Assembly: GCF_014640175.1 (NCBI RefSeq)
Contig: NZ_BMGL01000002.1
Span: 124,001 to 188,000, forward strand
DNA length: 64,000 nt
Reading direction: 5' to 3'
DNA from: Psychroflexus salis
Lineage (GTDB): Bacteria > Bacteroidota > Bacteroidia > Flavobacteriales > Flavobacteriaceae
Shown one piece after another: positions 44,705 through 54,300 of this stretch. Under the pieces are notes generated by a model that had not been told where the DNA came from, made no database searches, and saw nothing but the letters and a program-made list of their open reading frames with translations. How positions within the stretch are numbered: position 1 is the first letter of the stretch; the number at the start of each line of letters is the position of its first letter. The position numbers were made by a program, and so were the translations under genes.

Positions 44705-44860
44705 ATGATAGCAACACAACTTCCCATCAATAAATTTTTACAAGCACCTTATGTACAATTTGTCATTCCTGTTTACCAACGTAATTACGATTGGACAACA
44801 ACAGAATGTAAAAAATTGTTGCAAGATGTTGTTGCAGTGATCAACGATTTAATAATATGA
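44705..44860 (+). pseudogene. 5' stub of a DUF262 (GmrSD-like) protein
   Basis: A 51-codon frame starting ATG and ending TGA. It reads QFVIPVYQRNYDWTTTECKK then LLQDV, the N-terminal signature of DUF262 proteins (I-P-x-Y-Q-R-x-Y-x-W, then an acidic/cysteine helix). Intact family members, including GmrS-type restriction subunits, run to hundreds of residues; here the frame leaves the family after about 45 residues and nothing similar follows. It lies 18 nt after the RloC-like gene, at the end of the defence island, so it is probably the residue of a lost type IV restriction gene. Confidence 0.72.
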
Positions 44861-44934
44861 AATTATTTTCATGTAGTTTTTAGGTACAAAAACTAATTTT
44901 TTCGGAATAAAATCAGAATTAAACGCAACAAAAA

Positions 44935-44973
44935 AAAACCGTAAACAATTCAATTATAAGTGTTTACGGTTTT
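44935..44973 (-). terminator. Terminator of tRNA-Leu
   Basis: A 13-bp stem (AAAACCGTAAACA / TGTTTACGGTTTT) begins 7 nt beyond the 3' end of the tRNA. On the minus strand it is followed by a T run (the A run at 44931-44938), so it fits an intrinsic terminator for the tRNA. Confidence 0.75.
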
Positions 44974-44979
44974 ATTTTG

Positions 44980-45061
44980 TACTCAAGGCGGGAATCGAAC
45001 CCGCACTCCCGAAAGAACTGGATTTTGAATCCAGCGCGTCTACCAGTTCCGCCACTTGAGC
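44980..45061 (-). tRNA. tRNA-Leu, anticodon CAA
   Basis: On the minus strand the sequence begins GCTCAAGTGGCGGAACTGGT, has anticodon arm CTGGATTCAAAATCCAG (anticodon CAA), a short variable arm, T-arm GCGGGTTCGATTCCCGC and acceptor end CTTGAGT with discriminator A. The GGCGGAA D-arm and GGTAGACGCGC segment are characteristic of leucine tRNAs. CCA is not encoded. The 3' end faces the restriction island. Confidence 0.93.
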
Positions 45062-45146
45062 ATTTTAAGTGTGCAAAAGTAAATATTTTTTTTAATCTCG
45101 GTCTAAATTCATTTAAAATAATCAAATTTACTTCCGATTTAATTTC

Positions 45147-45154
45147 TATTTTTG
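45147..45154 (+). promoter_or_regulatory. -7 box for prs
   Basis: TATTTTTG matches TAnnTTTG, 35 nt before the ATG of prs at 45190. Confidence 0.35.
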
Positions 45155-45189
45155 CGACCAATTAAACACAACAACACAACCTTTTAGAT

Positions 45190-46131
45190 ATGAATGATGT
45201 AGAGAAAGTCGCTAAAATTTTTGCTTGCTCTCAAAGTACTGTATTAGCCGAAGCTATTGCTAAACAATATGGTTTGCCTTTAGGTAAAGTAATTACTTCG
45301 CATTATAGCGATGGCGAGTTTCAACCTTCATTTGAAGAGTCTGTGCGTGGGTCTCGAGTTTTTATAATTGGTTCTACATTTCCGAGTTCAGACAACTTAA
45401 TGGAAATGCTACTTATGTTAGACGCAGCTAAGCGTTCTTCAGCTAGACATATTACAGCTGTTTTGCCTTATTTTGGCTGGGCACGACAAGATAGAAAAGA
45501 CAAACCAAGAGTTCCCATTGCGGCTAAATTAGTTGCTAAAATGCTTGAAACGGCTGGTGCAACCCGAATTATAAGTATGGATTTACATGCCGATCAAATT
45601 CAAGGTTTCTTCGAAAAACCAGTCGATCATTTATATGCTTCAACGGTGTTTTTACCTTACTTAAAAAGTTTAAATCTAGATAATCTTACTATTGCTTCGC
45701 CAGATATGGGTGGGTCTAAAAGAGCTTATGCGTATTCTAAAGCCTTAGAAAGCGACGTGGTTATTTGTTATAAACAGCGTGCAAAAGCTAATGTAATTTC
45801 ACATATGGAATTAATCGGCGATGTTACGGGTAAAAATGTAGTTTTGGTAGACGATTTAGTCGATACAGCTGGAACCTTAACTCATGCTGCTAATTTAATG
45901 ATGGAGCGTGGAGCCAAAAGCGTAAGAGCTATTTGTACACATCCAGTTCTTTCTGGTAACGCATACCAAAAAATTAAAGATTCGAAGTTGGAAGAGCTCA
46001 TTGTAACCGATAGTATTCCACAAAAAGAAGAGAGTGAAAAAATACGTGTGGTTAGTTGTGCTGAATTATTTGCAGACGTAATGAAAGCAGTACACTACAA
46101 TAAGTCAATTAGCTCTAAGTTTTTAATGTAG
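45190..46131 (+). CDS. prs: Ribose-phosphate pyrophosphokinase
   Basis: A 313-residue enzyme making PRPP from ribose-5-phosphate and ATP for nucleotide, histidine and tryptophan synthesis. The ATP/metal region SMDLHADQIQGFF, the flexible-loop area YFGWARQDRKDKPRVPIAAK, and the PRPP-binding loop VVLVDDLVDTAGT are all present. Full length. It is divergent from the tRNA-Leu gene and precedes rplY, a common neighbour. Confidence 0.97.
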   Translation: MNDVEKVAKIFACSQSTVLAEAIAKQYGLPLGKVITSHYSDGEFQPSFEESVRGSRVFIIGSTFPSSDNLMEMLLMLDAAKRSSARHITAVLPYFGWARQDRKDKPRVPIAAKLVAKMLETAGATRIISMDLHADQIQGFFEKPVDHLYASTVFLPYLKSLNLDNLTIASPDMGGSKRAYAYSKALESDVVICYKQRAKANVISHMELIGDVTGKNVVLVDDLVDTAGTLTHAANLMMERGAKSVRAICTHPVLSGNAYQKIKDSKLEELIVTDSIPQKEESEKIRVVSCAELFADVMKAVHYNKSISSKFLM

Positions 46132-46185
46132 CTTTTTAATATTAATTTATTTTAATTAAATATTAGTATTGTTATATTATATAAC

Positions 46186-46193
46186 TAAATTTG
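46186..46193 (+). promoter_or_regulatory. -7 box for rplY
   Basis: TAAATTTG matches TAnnTTTG and lies 38 nt before the rplY ATG at 46232. Confidence 0.35.
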
Positions 46194-46231
46194 CAAAATT
46201 TTAAAAGAGAATTAATAAATAAACATTTAAC

Positions 46232-46870
46232 ATGAAATCACTTACGATCAATGGATCTAAAAGAGAAAGCGTAGGCAAAAAGTCAACAAAAGCCTTACGT
46301 AATGCTGGAGAGGTTCCTTGCGTAGTTTACGGAGGGAAAAACGTTGTTCATTTCAACGCGCCAGAAGTTGCTTTCAAAGATTTAATTTACACACCCGATG
46401 TGCATACGGTAAATCTTGAATTAAACGATGGAACCAAAATGAATGCGGTACTCCAAGATATTCAATTTCACCCAGTAACCGACGAAATTCTTCACATGGA
46501 TTTTTACCAGTTTGAAGATGATCAGGCTATTACAATGGAAATTCCAGTTCACGCCGAAGGTGTGCCAAAAGGTGTAAAAAATGGAGGTGTATTACGTTTC
46601 AACCTACGTAGAATGACAGTTCGCGGTTTAGCAAATAAATTGCCAGATTATATTGTTGCAGATGTAACTCCACTTAAAATTGGTAATAAATTGTATGTTA
46701 CTGCTGTAGCTAATGAAGATTATAGCATACTCCATCCGGACAATACTGTAATTTGCCAAGTTAAAACATCTAGAAATGTGGCTGCTATTGGTGCAACCGA
46801 CGATGAAGATGAAGATGGAACTACAGAAGAAGGAGCAGAAGAAACTCCAAAAGAAAATGCAGAAGATTAA
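46232..46870 (+). CDS. rplY: 50S ribosomal protein L25/general stress protein Ctc
   Basis: A 212-residue long-form (Ctc-like) L25. The N-terminal L25 domain begins [20 protein letters not shown] and has the [10 protein letters not shown] and ILHMDFYQF segments that contact 5S rRNA. A TL5-type C-terminal domain follows, then an acidic tail ([15 protein letters not shown]). Position after prs is a conserved arrangement in many bacteria. Confidence 0.95.
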   Translation: MKSLTINGSKRESVGKKSTKALRNAGEVPCVVYGGKNVVHFNAPEVAFKDLIYTPDVHTVNLELNDGTKMNAVLQDIQFHPVTDEILHMDFYQFEDDQAITMEIPVHAEGVPKGVKNGGVLRFNLRRMTVRGLANKLPDYIVADVTPLKIGNKLYVTAVANEDYSILHPDNTVICQVKTSRNVAAIGATDDEDEDGTTEEGAEETPKENAED

Positions 46871-46890
46871 ACTGCTGCAAATATTTAATA

Positions 46891-46919
46891 AAAAGCATCC
46901 TTTTTTTAAGGATGCTTTT
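46891..46919 (+). terminator. Terminator of rplY
   Basis: AAAAGCATCCTT and AAGGATGCTTTT form a perfect 12-bp stem with a short T loop, followed by TTATTTTT. Confidence 0.8.
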
Positions 46920-46994
46920 TTATTTTTAGCAAAAAAATAAATGCGTCTTTGGGCAACATTATTTGCTAAAAAATCAAAAAACAAGATAGATTCT

Positions 46995-47561
46995 ATGAAA
47001 AAAATACTCGTGGTTGGTCTTGGTAATCCTGGTCCTAAATATGCAGAAACACGACATAACATCGGATTTAAAATTTTAGATTTTCTAGCGGAAAAAAAGC
47101 AACTTACTTTTGAAGCAAAACGCTACGGCGAAGTAGCTAAGTTTAACTACAAAGGAAAAAACTTTACCTTGCTTAAACCTTCAACATTTATGAATTTAAG
47201 TGGGAATGCAGTCCGCTATTGGCTAGATAAGGAAAATATACAAATAAATAATGTGTTGGTAATTACAGACGATTTGAATCTTCCCTTCGGAACTCTTCGT
47301 TTAAAAGCTAAAGGAAGCGACGGTGGCCACAATGGGTTAAAAGATATTCAAGCTAAACTTGGAACGACTACCTATCCAAGATTTAGATTTGGAATTAGTG
47401 ATGAGTTTGCAAAAGGAAACCAAGTAGATTATGTCTTGGGTGAGTGGGACGTAAGCGAACGCTATAAACTCAACGAACGCTTAGAAAAATCATCTGAATT
47501 AATACAGCAATTTGGCTTAGCAGGAATTAATGAGACTATGAATCAATTTAATGGAAAATAA
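46995..47561 (+). CDS. pth: Peptidyl-tRNA hydrolase
   Basis: A 188-residue hydrolase that recycles peptidyl-tRNA released from stalled ribosomes. The N-terminal [20 protein letters not shown] contains the catalytic His, and [16 protein letters not shown] and [12 protein letters not shown] complete the site. ATG at 46995 gives the normal family N-terminus. An upstream in-frame ATG at 46941 would add 18 basic residues; its start sits right after the rplY terminator and cannot be ruled out. The ribF gene follows after 3 nt. Confidence 0.95.
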   Translation: MKKILVVGLGNPGPKYAETRHNIGFKILDFLAEKKQLTFEAKRYGEVAKFNYKGKNFTLLKPSTFMNLSGNAVRYWLDKENIQINNVLVITDDLNLPFGTLRLKAKGSDGGHNGLKDIQAKLGTTTYPRFRFGISDEFAKGNQVDYVLGEWDVSERYKLNERLEKSSELIQQFGLAGINETMNQFNGK

Positions 47562-47564
47562 CTA

Positions 47565-48491
47565 GTGAAAGTATATAATAAAGCATCAGATTTTAATCCA
47601 GAAATTCCAACGGTAATTACCATCGGTACATTCGATGGTGTTCATATCGGACATCGAAAAATAATTGAACGACTTGTAAATTCTGCTCAACAAAGTAATT
47701 GCCAATCTGCTTTGTTAACTTTTTTTCCACATCCACGAATGGTTTTGCAACAAAGTGAAGATCTACACTTAATCAATACCATAGAAGAGCGTAAAAGCAT
47801 TTTAGCTTCAACCGGATTAGAGCATTTAATTATTCATCCATTTACAAAATCCTTTTCTAGATTAACCGCTCAACAATACGTAGAAGAGTTTTTAATTGGA
47901 AAGCTTAATGCCAAAAAAATAATTATTGGTTACGACCACCGTTTTGGCAGAAATCGTACAGCCGATATTTCAGATTTGAAAAAATTTGCAGATGAATTTA
48001 ATTTTGAAGTTGAAGAAATTTCAAAACAAGATATTGAAGAAGTAGCCATTAGTTCAACTAAAATTAGAACTGCACTCCAAAATGGTGAAATTGAAAAGGC
48101 AAATCAGTACTTAGCCAGTAATTTTTCTTTAAGTGGAGAAGTGGTGCATGGCAAAGGCCTTGGTAAAGGCTTGGGTTACGCTACAGCAAATATTCACTTA
48201 AAAGAAACATATAAACTCATACCTAAAAATGGGGTTTATGTGGTAAAAGCCATGATTGAAGGTAAGCATCAAAAAGGCATGATGAATATTGGAACAAACC
48301 CTACGGTTGGCGGTACGAGTAAAAGTATAGAAGTTCATGTTTTAGATTTTAATGAAGATTTATACGGAAAAAACATTGAAGTAGAAGTGCTTCATTATTT
48401 AAGAAATGAAGAAAAATTTGATGGAGTTGAAGCACTAAAAAAAGCAATGCTTCAAGATGAATTAGTTACTCGAAGATATTTCAATAGCTAA
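47565..48491 (+). CDS. ribF: Bifunctional riboflavin kinase/FAD synthetase
   Basis: A 308-residue enzyme that makes FMN and then FAD. The N-terminal adenylyltransferase has TIGTFDGVHIGHR and FFPHPRMV. The C-terminal kinase has GKGLGKGLGYATANI, where most homologues read GF/YPTAN, followed by NGVYVV and MNIGTNPTVG. The start is GTG at 47565, 3 nt after pth. The Pro-to-Ala change in the kinase motif is mild and the enzyme is probably active. Confidence 0.95.
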   Translation: MKVYNKASDFNPEIPTVITIGTFDGVHIGHRKIIERLVNSAQQSNCQSALLTFFPHPRMVLQQSEDLHLINTIEERKSILASTGLEHLIIHPFTKSFSRLTAQQYVEEFLIGKLNAKKIIIGYDHRFGRNRTADISDLKKFADEFNFEVEEISKQDIEEVAISSTKIRTALQNGEIEKANQYLASNFSLSGEVVHGKGLGKGLGYATANIHLKETYKLIPKNGVYVVKAMIEGKHQKGMMNIGTNPTVGGTSKSIEVHVLDFNEDLYGKNIEVEVLHYLRNEEKFDGVEALKKAMLQDELVTRRYFNS

Positions 48492-48496
48492 TATTT

Positions 48497-49816
48497 ATGA
48501 AAAACTGGCTCTTTAAACGCATCGATAATTCATCTTTAATTATTTTTAGAATTATTTTTGGACTACTAATTACCTTAGAAGCTTGGGGAGCAATTGCAAC
48601 AGGATGGGTTAATGAAGTTTTAGTTAGTCCTGATTTTACCTTTAATTTTTTAGGATTAGATTTTCTGCAATATTTACAAGGGCCATACATGTATATCCAT
48701 TTCGTAATAATGGGTTGTTTTGGTTTAATGGTAATGTTGGGTTTTCGATATAAAATCGGAATTTACGGCTATACTATTTTTTGGATGGCTGCTTATTTTA
48801 TGCAAAAATCAGCTTACAATAACCACTACTACTTATTGATTTTAATTTTGTTTTTTATGTGTTTGGCACCTGCACATCGCTATTTTTCTCTAGATGTGAA
48901 GCGAAATCCCGAATTAGCTCGCATAAGCATGCCTAATTGGATTAGGGTTTTTATTATAGGCCAACTCTGGGTAGTTTACACTTTTGCATCGGTAGCTAAA
49001 TTTTATCCAGATTGGTTAGATGGCACCTTCCCAGAATTATTAATGAATGGAAAACGCAATTTAATTTGGGTGGGCGATTGGTTACAGACCGATTTTGCAC
49101 ACCAATCTATTATTTATGTAGGTGTTTTATTCGATTTATTGGTTATTCCCTTACTGTTATGGAAACCTACACGAAAATTTATTTTTGTATTTAGCATCTT
49201 TTTCCACTTGTTCAATAGCTTGGTATTTCATATTGGTATTTTTCCTTATTTGTCCTTAGCATTTACTTTGTTTTTCTTTTCAGCTGAAAGCATTAACCGA
49301 AATTTTATAAATCGAAAGCCACTTTATACAAATCAGGAAGTAAAACTTCCGGGGCAAGAAAAACAAAACATCATTCCAGTTTTTATGGCAATTTGGTTTT
49401 TTATTCAAATAGCTTTGCCTTTGCGACATCATTTTATTAAAAGTGATGTGTTGTGGAGCGAAGAAGGACATAGGCTAAGTTGGCGGATGATGCTGCGTGC
49501 TAAACAAGGGATTACCACTTATAGAGTAGTAGATAAGCAAACTGGAGAAGAAACTAAAATTCAGCCAGCAAAATACATTAGCAATCGTCAACATAAAGTA
49601 ATGTCTAAGCCTGATTGCATTTGGCAACTGGCACAGCGAATACATAAAGATTTTCTTGAAACAGGAAGAGATGTAGAAGTATATGCCAATACTAAAATTA
49701 AAGTAAATGCTAGGCCTTATTATCGGCTTATCGATCCTAATGTAGATTTAGCTCGTGCTAAATTTAATTACTTCACTACAAATACGTGGATTTTACCTAC
49801 ACCAGAAAATTTTTGA
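48497..49816 (+). CDS. HTTM-domain membrane protein (vitamin K-dependent carboxylase-like)
   Basis: A 439-residue protein. It opens with a helix (SSLIIFRIIFGLLITLEAWG), then several membrane segments including SAYNNHYYLLILILFFMCL, a motif typical of HTTM proteins, and WVVYTFASVAKFYPDWLDG. The C-terminal ~150 residues are soluble and include EGHRLSWRMMLRAK, as in gamma-carboxylase-like homologues. The family relates to vitamin K-dependent gamma-glutamyl carboxylase, but bacterial substrates are unknown. It starts 5 nt after ribF, so it is probably co-transcribed with pth and ribF. Confidence 0.85.
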   Translation: MKNWLFKRIDNSSLIIFRIIFGLLITLEAWGAIATGWVNEVLVSPDFTFNFLGLDFLQYLQGPYMYIHFVIMGCFGLMVMLGFRYKIGIYGYTIFWMAAYFMQKSAYNNHYYLLILILFFMCLAPAHRYFSLDVKRNPELARISMPNWIRVFIIGQLWVVYTFASVAKFYPDWLDGTFPELLMNGKRNLIWVGDWLQTDFAHQSIIYVGVLFDLLVIPLLLWKPTRKFIFVFSIFFHLFNSLVFHIGIFPYLSLAFTLFFFSAESINRNFINRKPLYTNQEVKLPGQEKQNIIPVFMAIWFFIQIALPLRHHFIKSDVLWSEEGHRLSWRMMLRAKQGITTYRVVDKQTGEETKIQPAKYISNRQHKVMSKPDCIWQLAQRIHKDFLETGRDVEVYANTKIKVNARPYYRLIDPNVDLARAKFNYFTTNTWILPTPENF

Positions 49817-49984
49817 TGTTTAAAATAAGTTGGCAAAACTTCCGACTTTGATTATTTAAAAAATCAGATTACTACAAATATATCTTTTCAATTAATGCAC
49901 TTGCCTTCTGTAAGCAGATTCGTAGCAAGTTTCATCCAAATATGATAGTGAATTCATTCTTCATTATTGAAATTGAAAGCGTTT

Positions 49985-51211
49985 TTAACTTTCATCTTCA
50001 GGTAAATAAGCATCGTATTCTGGGTACAAAAAATTATTGTAAGGAAATCGGGTAATATGGATTTCACGAACTTTATCGTACACTTTTTTTCGAAAACTTT
50101 CAATGTTTTCTTTTTCAATTGCCGATATAAAAAGAACATTATCTTCAAGTTTATTCATCCAAGTTTTTTTCCACTCTTGCAAAGTATAATGCTGACTACT
50201 TCTTTCGGTTGTTAAATCATCTTCATCAAAATCTTCAGCTTCATAAGCATCAATTTTATTAAAAACCATAATACTAGGTTTGTCTTGGCATTTAATTTCT
50301 TCTAAAATACCTTCAACTGAAGCAATATGGTCTTCAAAACTTTTGTGTGAAATATCAACAACATGTAATAATAAGTCAGCTTCTCGTACTTCATCTAGTG
50401 TAGACTTAAACGATTCTACAAGTTGTGTAGGTAATTTTCGAATAAAACCAACGGTGTCAGTTAATAAAAATGGAAGATTTCGAATTACAACTTTTCTAAC
50501 CGTTGTATCTAAGGTAGCAAATAATTTATTCTCGGCAAATACTTCGCTTTTGCTAATTAAATTCATTAGAGTAGATTTTCCTACATTGGTATATCCAACT
50601 AAGGCAACTCGCACTAAGCTTCCTCGATTACCGCGTTGTACTTCCATTTGCTTATCGATGGTTTCTAGCTTTTTCTTTAAGAGTGCAATTTTATCGCGAA
50701 CAATTCTACGGTCGGTTTCAATTTCAGTTTCACCAGGACCGCGCATTCCAATTCCACCGCGTTGGCGTTCAAGGTGAGTCCACAATCCAGCTAAGCGAGG
50801 TAATAAATATTCGTATTGCGCTAATTCTACTTGTGTTCTTGCATAACTTGTTTGAGCGCGTTGGGCAAAAATATCGAGAATTAAATAAGTACGGTCTACC
50901 ACCTTACACTTTAGAATTTTTTCAATATTCTTTTGTTGAGCTGGCGATAATTCGTCGTCGAAAACAGCTGTGCCAATTTCGTTTTCTTCAACGTAAACCC
51001 TTACATCGTCTAGTTTACCGGTTCCAATAAATGTTTTAGGGTTGGGCTTGTCTAGTTTTTGTTGAAAACGTTGGGTTACTTCACCTCCAGCTGTAAAAGA
51101 TAGAAATTCTAACTCGTCTAAATACTCTTTAGATTTTTCTTCGTCTTGCTTTTGATTTATAATTCCTATTAAAATTACTTTTTCGTATGTCGATTCTTGC
51201 TTTTCAATCAT
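49985..51211 (-). CDS. hflX: Ribosome-associated GTPase HflX
   Basis: A 408-residue GTPase. The N-terminal HflX domain contains FIGTGKLDDVRVYV and the linker RQRGGIGMRGPGETEIETDRR. The G domain has G1 GYTNVGKSTLMN, G3 DTVGFI and G4 NKID. HflX splits stalled or stressed ribosomes. It is transcribed away from the large sorting-domain gene that follows. Confidence 0.96.
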   Translation of the reverse strand: MIEKQESTYEKVILIGIINQKQDEEKSKEYLDELEFLSFTAGGEVTQRFQQKLDKPNPKTFIGTGKLDDVRVYVEENEIGTAVFDDELSPAQQKNIEKILKCKVVDRTYLILDIFAQRAQTSYARTQVELAQYEYLLPRLAGLWTHLERQRGGIGMRGPGETEIETDRRIVRDKIALLKKKLETIDKQMEVQRGNRGSLVRVALVGYTNVGKSTLMNLISKSEVFAENKLFATLDTTVRKVVIRNLPFLLTDTVGFIRKLPTQLVESFKSTLDEVREADLLLHVVDISHKSFEDHIASVEGILEEIKCQDKPSIMVFNKIDAYEAEDFDEDDLTTERSSQHYTLQEWKKTWMNKLEDNVLFISAIEKENIESFRKKVYDKVREIHITRFPYNNFLYPEYDAYLPEDES

Positions 51212-51383
51212 GTATATATATTGTTTTACAAAAGTACTGAACTTCTTGTAAACCTAGTCGTATATAATTTCTTTGTTATTGATAATCAAACCGAAAAAAT
51301 AATTTTGTCAGATTTTTTTTTGGTTTTGTTAACTTTACGCTAACAAATTGCTATATTGAACCCCAAAATAAAACCAAAAATAG

Positions 51384-54300
51384 ATGCTTGTAAAAATACT
51401 CCGCTGTTTTATATTCTTATTAACTTTAAATGTTGCTGCGCAAGCAACTACTATAGATTGTCAAACTCCATTAAGTGATACTTTTTGTTATGGGGATAAT
51501 GAAAATGCAACCTTAGAATTTGTAAGTGATGATGGTTCTTCTTTAAATTTAACTTTTAGTGCTGGTACTATAGAAGGTGCTCCATTTGATACTATGATTG
51601 TTTTTGATACAGATGGAACGGAGCTTTTTAATAGTGATAATGGTGTTGAAAACTTTACTGGTTTAAGTTTTCAGTCTTCTGGCGATAGTATCTCATTTCA
51701 AATTACTTCAGATGGATCTGTTTCTTGCGAATCTGGAGCTGAAGATTTAATAGATTATACAGTAGTTTGTGCAACTTGTGCCAATCCAACGGTTGAGTTT
51801 ACCCAAGTAAACGACTGTTTAAATGCACCACAATTTTTTGTAGATGTTAATATAACGGATTTAGGTTCTGCATCATCTTTAGAAATCACCGATTCTGAAG
51901 GAGTTTCAACCGAAACAGTTACTACAATTGGAGTTGTTCAAGTTGGTCCTTATCCAAATGGTGCTAATGTTACGGTAGATGTGCAAAGTTTAGACGACGC
52001 AAACTGCTCTACTACTTCATCTGTATTTACGCAAGAATTTTGTACGCTAACAGAAATTGAATGTGCACAGCCATTTTCTTCTACTTATTGCTATGGCGAT
52101 AATGACGATACCACTTTTGAGTTTATTAGCGAAGATGGGTCTCCGCTAAACTTAACCTTTGATGCTGGTGATGTTGAAGCCGGTTGGGATGTGATTACGG
52201 TTTTTGATACAGATGGTTCTATTTTATTTACAGGCGATGGTGTTATTGCTGGTTTAACTTTTCAGTCATCAGGAGATAGCATTTCTTTTCAGATTGATTC
52301 TGATGGTTCTGTTTCTTGTGAATCTGGTGCAAGACCAGAAATTGAATATACAGTTAATTGTGCAACTTGTACCAATCCAACGGTTGAGTTTACCCAAGTA
52401 AATGACTGTTTAAATGCACCACAATTTTTTGTAGATGTTAATATAACGGATTTAGGTTCTGCATCATCTTTAGAAATTACCGATTCTGATGGGGTTTCCA
52501 CAGAAACGGTGACTTCAACAGGTGTTGTTCAAATGGGTCCTTATCCTAATGGTTCTCAGGTTACCGTAAATGTGCAAAGCTTAGATGATGCCAATTGTTC
52601 GGTTACTTCAAATGTATTTGAGCAAGAATTCTGTACTTTAACAGAAATAGAATGTAGTCAGCCTTTTGCAGGTACTTATTGTTATCCTAATAATGATGAT
52701 ACTACGCTTGAATTTGTCAGTGAAGATGGTTCGCCTTTAAACTTAAATTTTACAGCTGGTAATATTGATGGTTTTGATGGAATTATTGTTTTTGATACCG
52801 ATGGTTCAATTTTATTCGATGGTGATGGCGATATGACAGGATTGAGTTTTCAATCTACGGGCGATACCATTTCTTTTCAAATTACATCAAGTGGTTTTAA
52901 TTCTTGTGATACCGGGCAACAACCAGAATTAGCATATAGTGTAGTTTGTGCTACCTGTGTAAATCCAAGCGTTGATTTTGAATTGGTGAGCGACTGTTTA
53001 AATGCACCACAATTTTTTATTGATGTAGATGTTACCGATTTAGGTTCTGCTACTTCCCTAGAAATCACCGATTCTGAAGGAGTTTCAACCGAAACAGTTA
53101 CTACAATTGGAGTTGTTCAAGTTGGTCCTTATCCAAATGGTGCTAATGTTACGGTAGATGTGCAAAGTTTAGACGACGCAAACTGCTCTACTACTTCATC
53201 TGTATTTACGCAAGAATTTTGTACATTAACTGAAGTAATTTGTGATACTCCTTTAGACGAAACTTTTTGTTATGGAGAAAATGAAGATGTTACTATTGAA
53301 TATATAAGTGAAGATGGAACACCCTTAAACTTTAATATTAATGCAGGTACCATTGAAGCTGGTTTTGATGATTTTATAGTATTTGATAGCGATGGCACTA
53401 TTCTTTTTGATGGCGATGGCGAATTGTCTGGTCTTTCTTTTCAGTCTTCTGGCGATTCAATTTCGTTTCAAATTACATCAGACGGTTCAGTTTCTTGTGA
53501 GTCGGGAAGTCAGGACTTGTTAGAATATACTATAGTTTGTGCTACCTGTGTAAATCAAGATGTTACTTTTGAAGTAATCGATGATTGTGCTAGTGGCGAA
53601 GATCAATTTTTTATCGATGTCAATATTTCCGATTTAGGCTCAGCTGCTGGTTTAGATGTTACGGATAATCAAGGAAACGAAATTTTAGGCCTAACTCAAA
53701 CTGGTGTTCAACAATTTGGGCCTTATCCCAATACTACCAATGTGGAAATTACAGTAGCGAATGTAGATGATGCCAATTGTATTATTGAAAGTGGGAATTT
53801 AACACAGCTTGCCTGCCCGCCAGATAATAATTCATGTGAGAATGCAGAAGAAGCTGTGATTAATCCAGAAAATTTATGTGTAGAATTAAATGCTGGGACT
53901 TTATTTCAAGCAGGAGCAACAAGCGTGCCTTCGTCTTGTCATCCTAACATTATTCAAGATATTTGGTATGAGTTTACAGCAACCGCTGATGTGCATACCA
54001 CCACTGTTATACCTTCGCAAACCGGATTTGGTGCTCCGCAATATGGTTCAGCTATTTATGCAAACGATTGTGATAGTTTAACCGAATTGTATTGTAGTAC
54101 AGAATTTGATAATTTTGGAAATAGTAACTCTATTACAGCTGAAGGTTTAACCCCAGGAGAGACTTATTATCTTAGAATTTATAATTTTGGTAATAACGAA
54201 TTCAATCAAGCTGATGCTGCCTTCGATTTATGTGTTACTACTCCACAATTCTTTGAAGATAATCAATTGTGTTCTGATTTAGAGCCTTTTTGTGCTCCAG

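Noticed and set aside
44935-45061. tRNA 3' end as a mapped attachment site for the defence island
   Set aside because: I could not find a duplicated copy of the tRNA 3' end on the other side of the island and there is no integrase gene, so it is kept only as a hypothesis.
46628-47062. Minus-strand ORF of 144 codons across rplY and pth
   Set aside because: It is antisense to two well-supported genes and to a terminator, with Cys/Phe-rich low-complexity sequence typical of a shadow frame.
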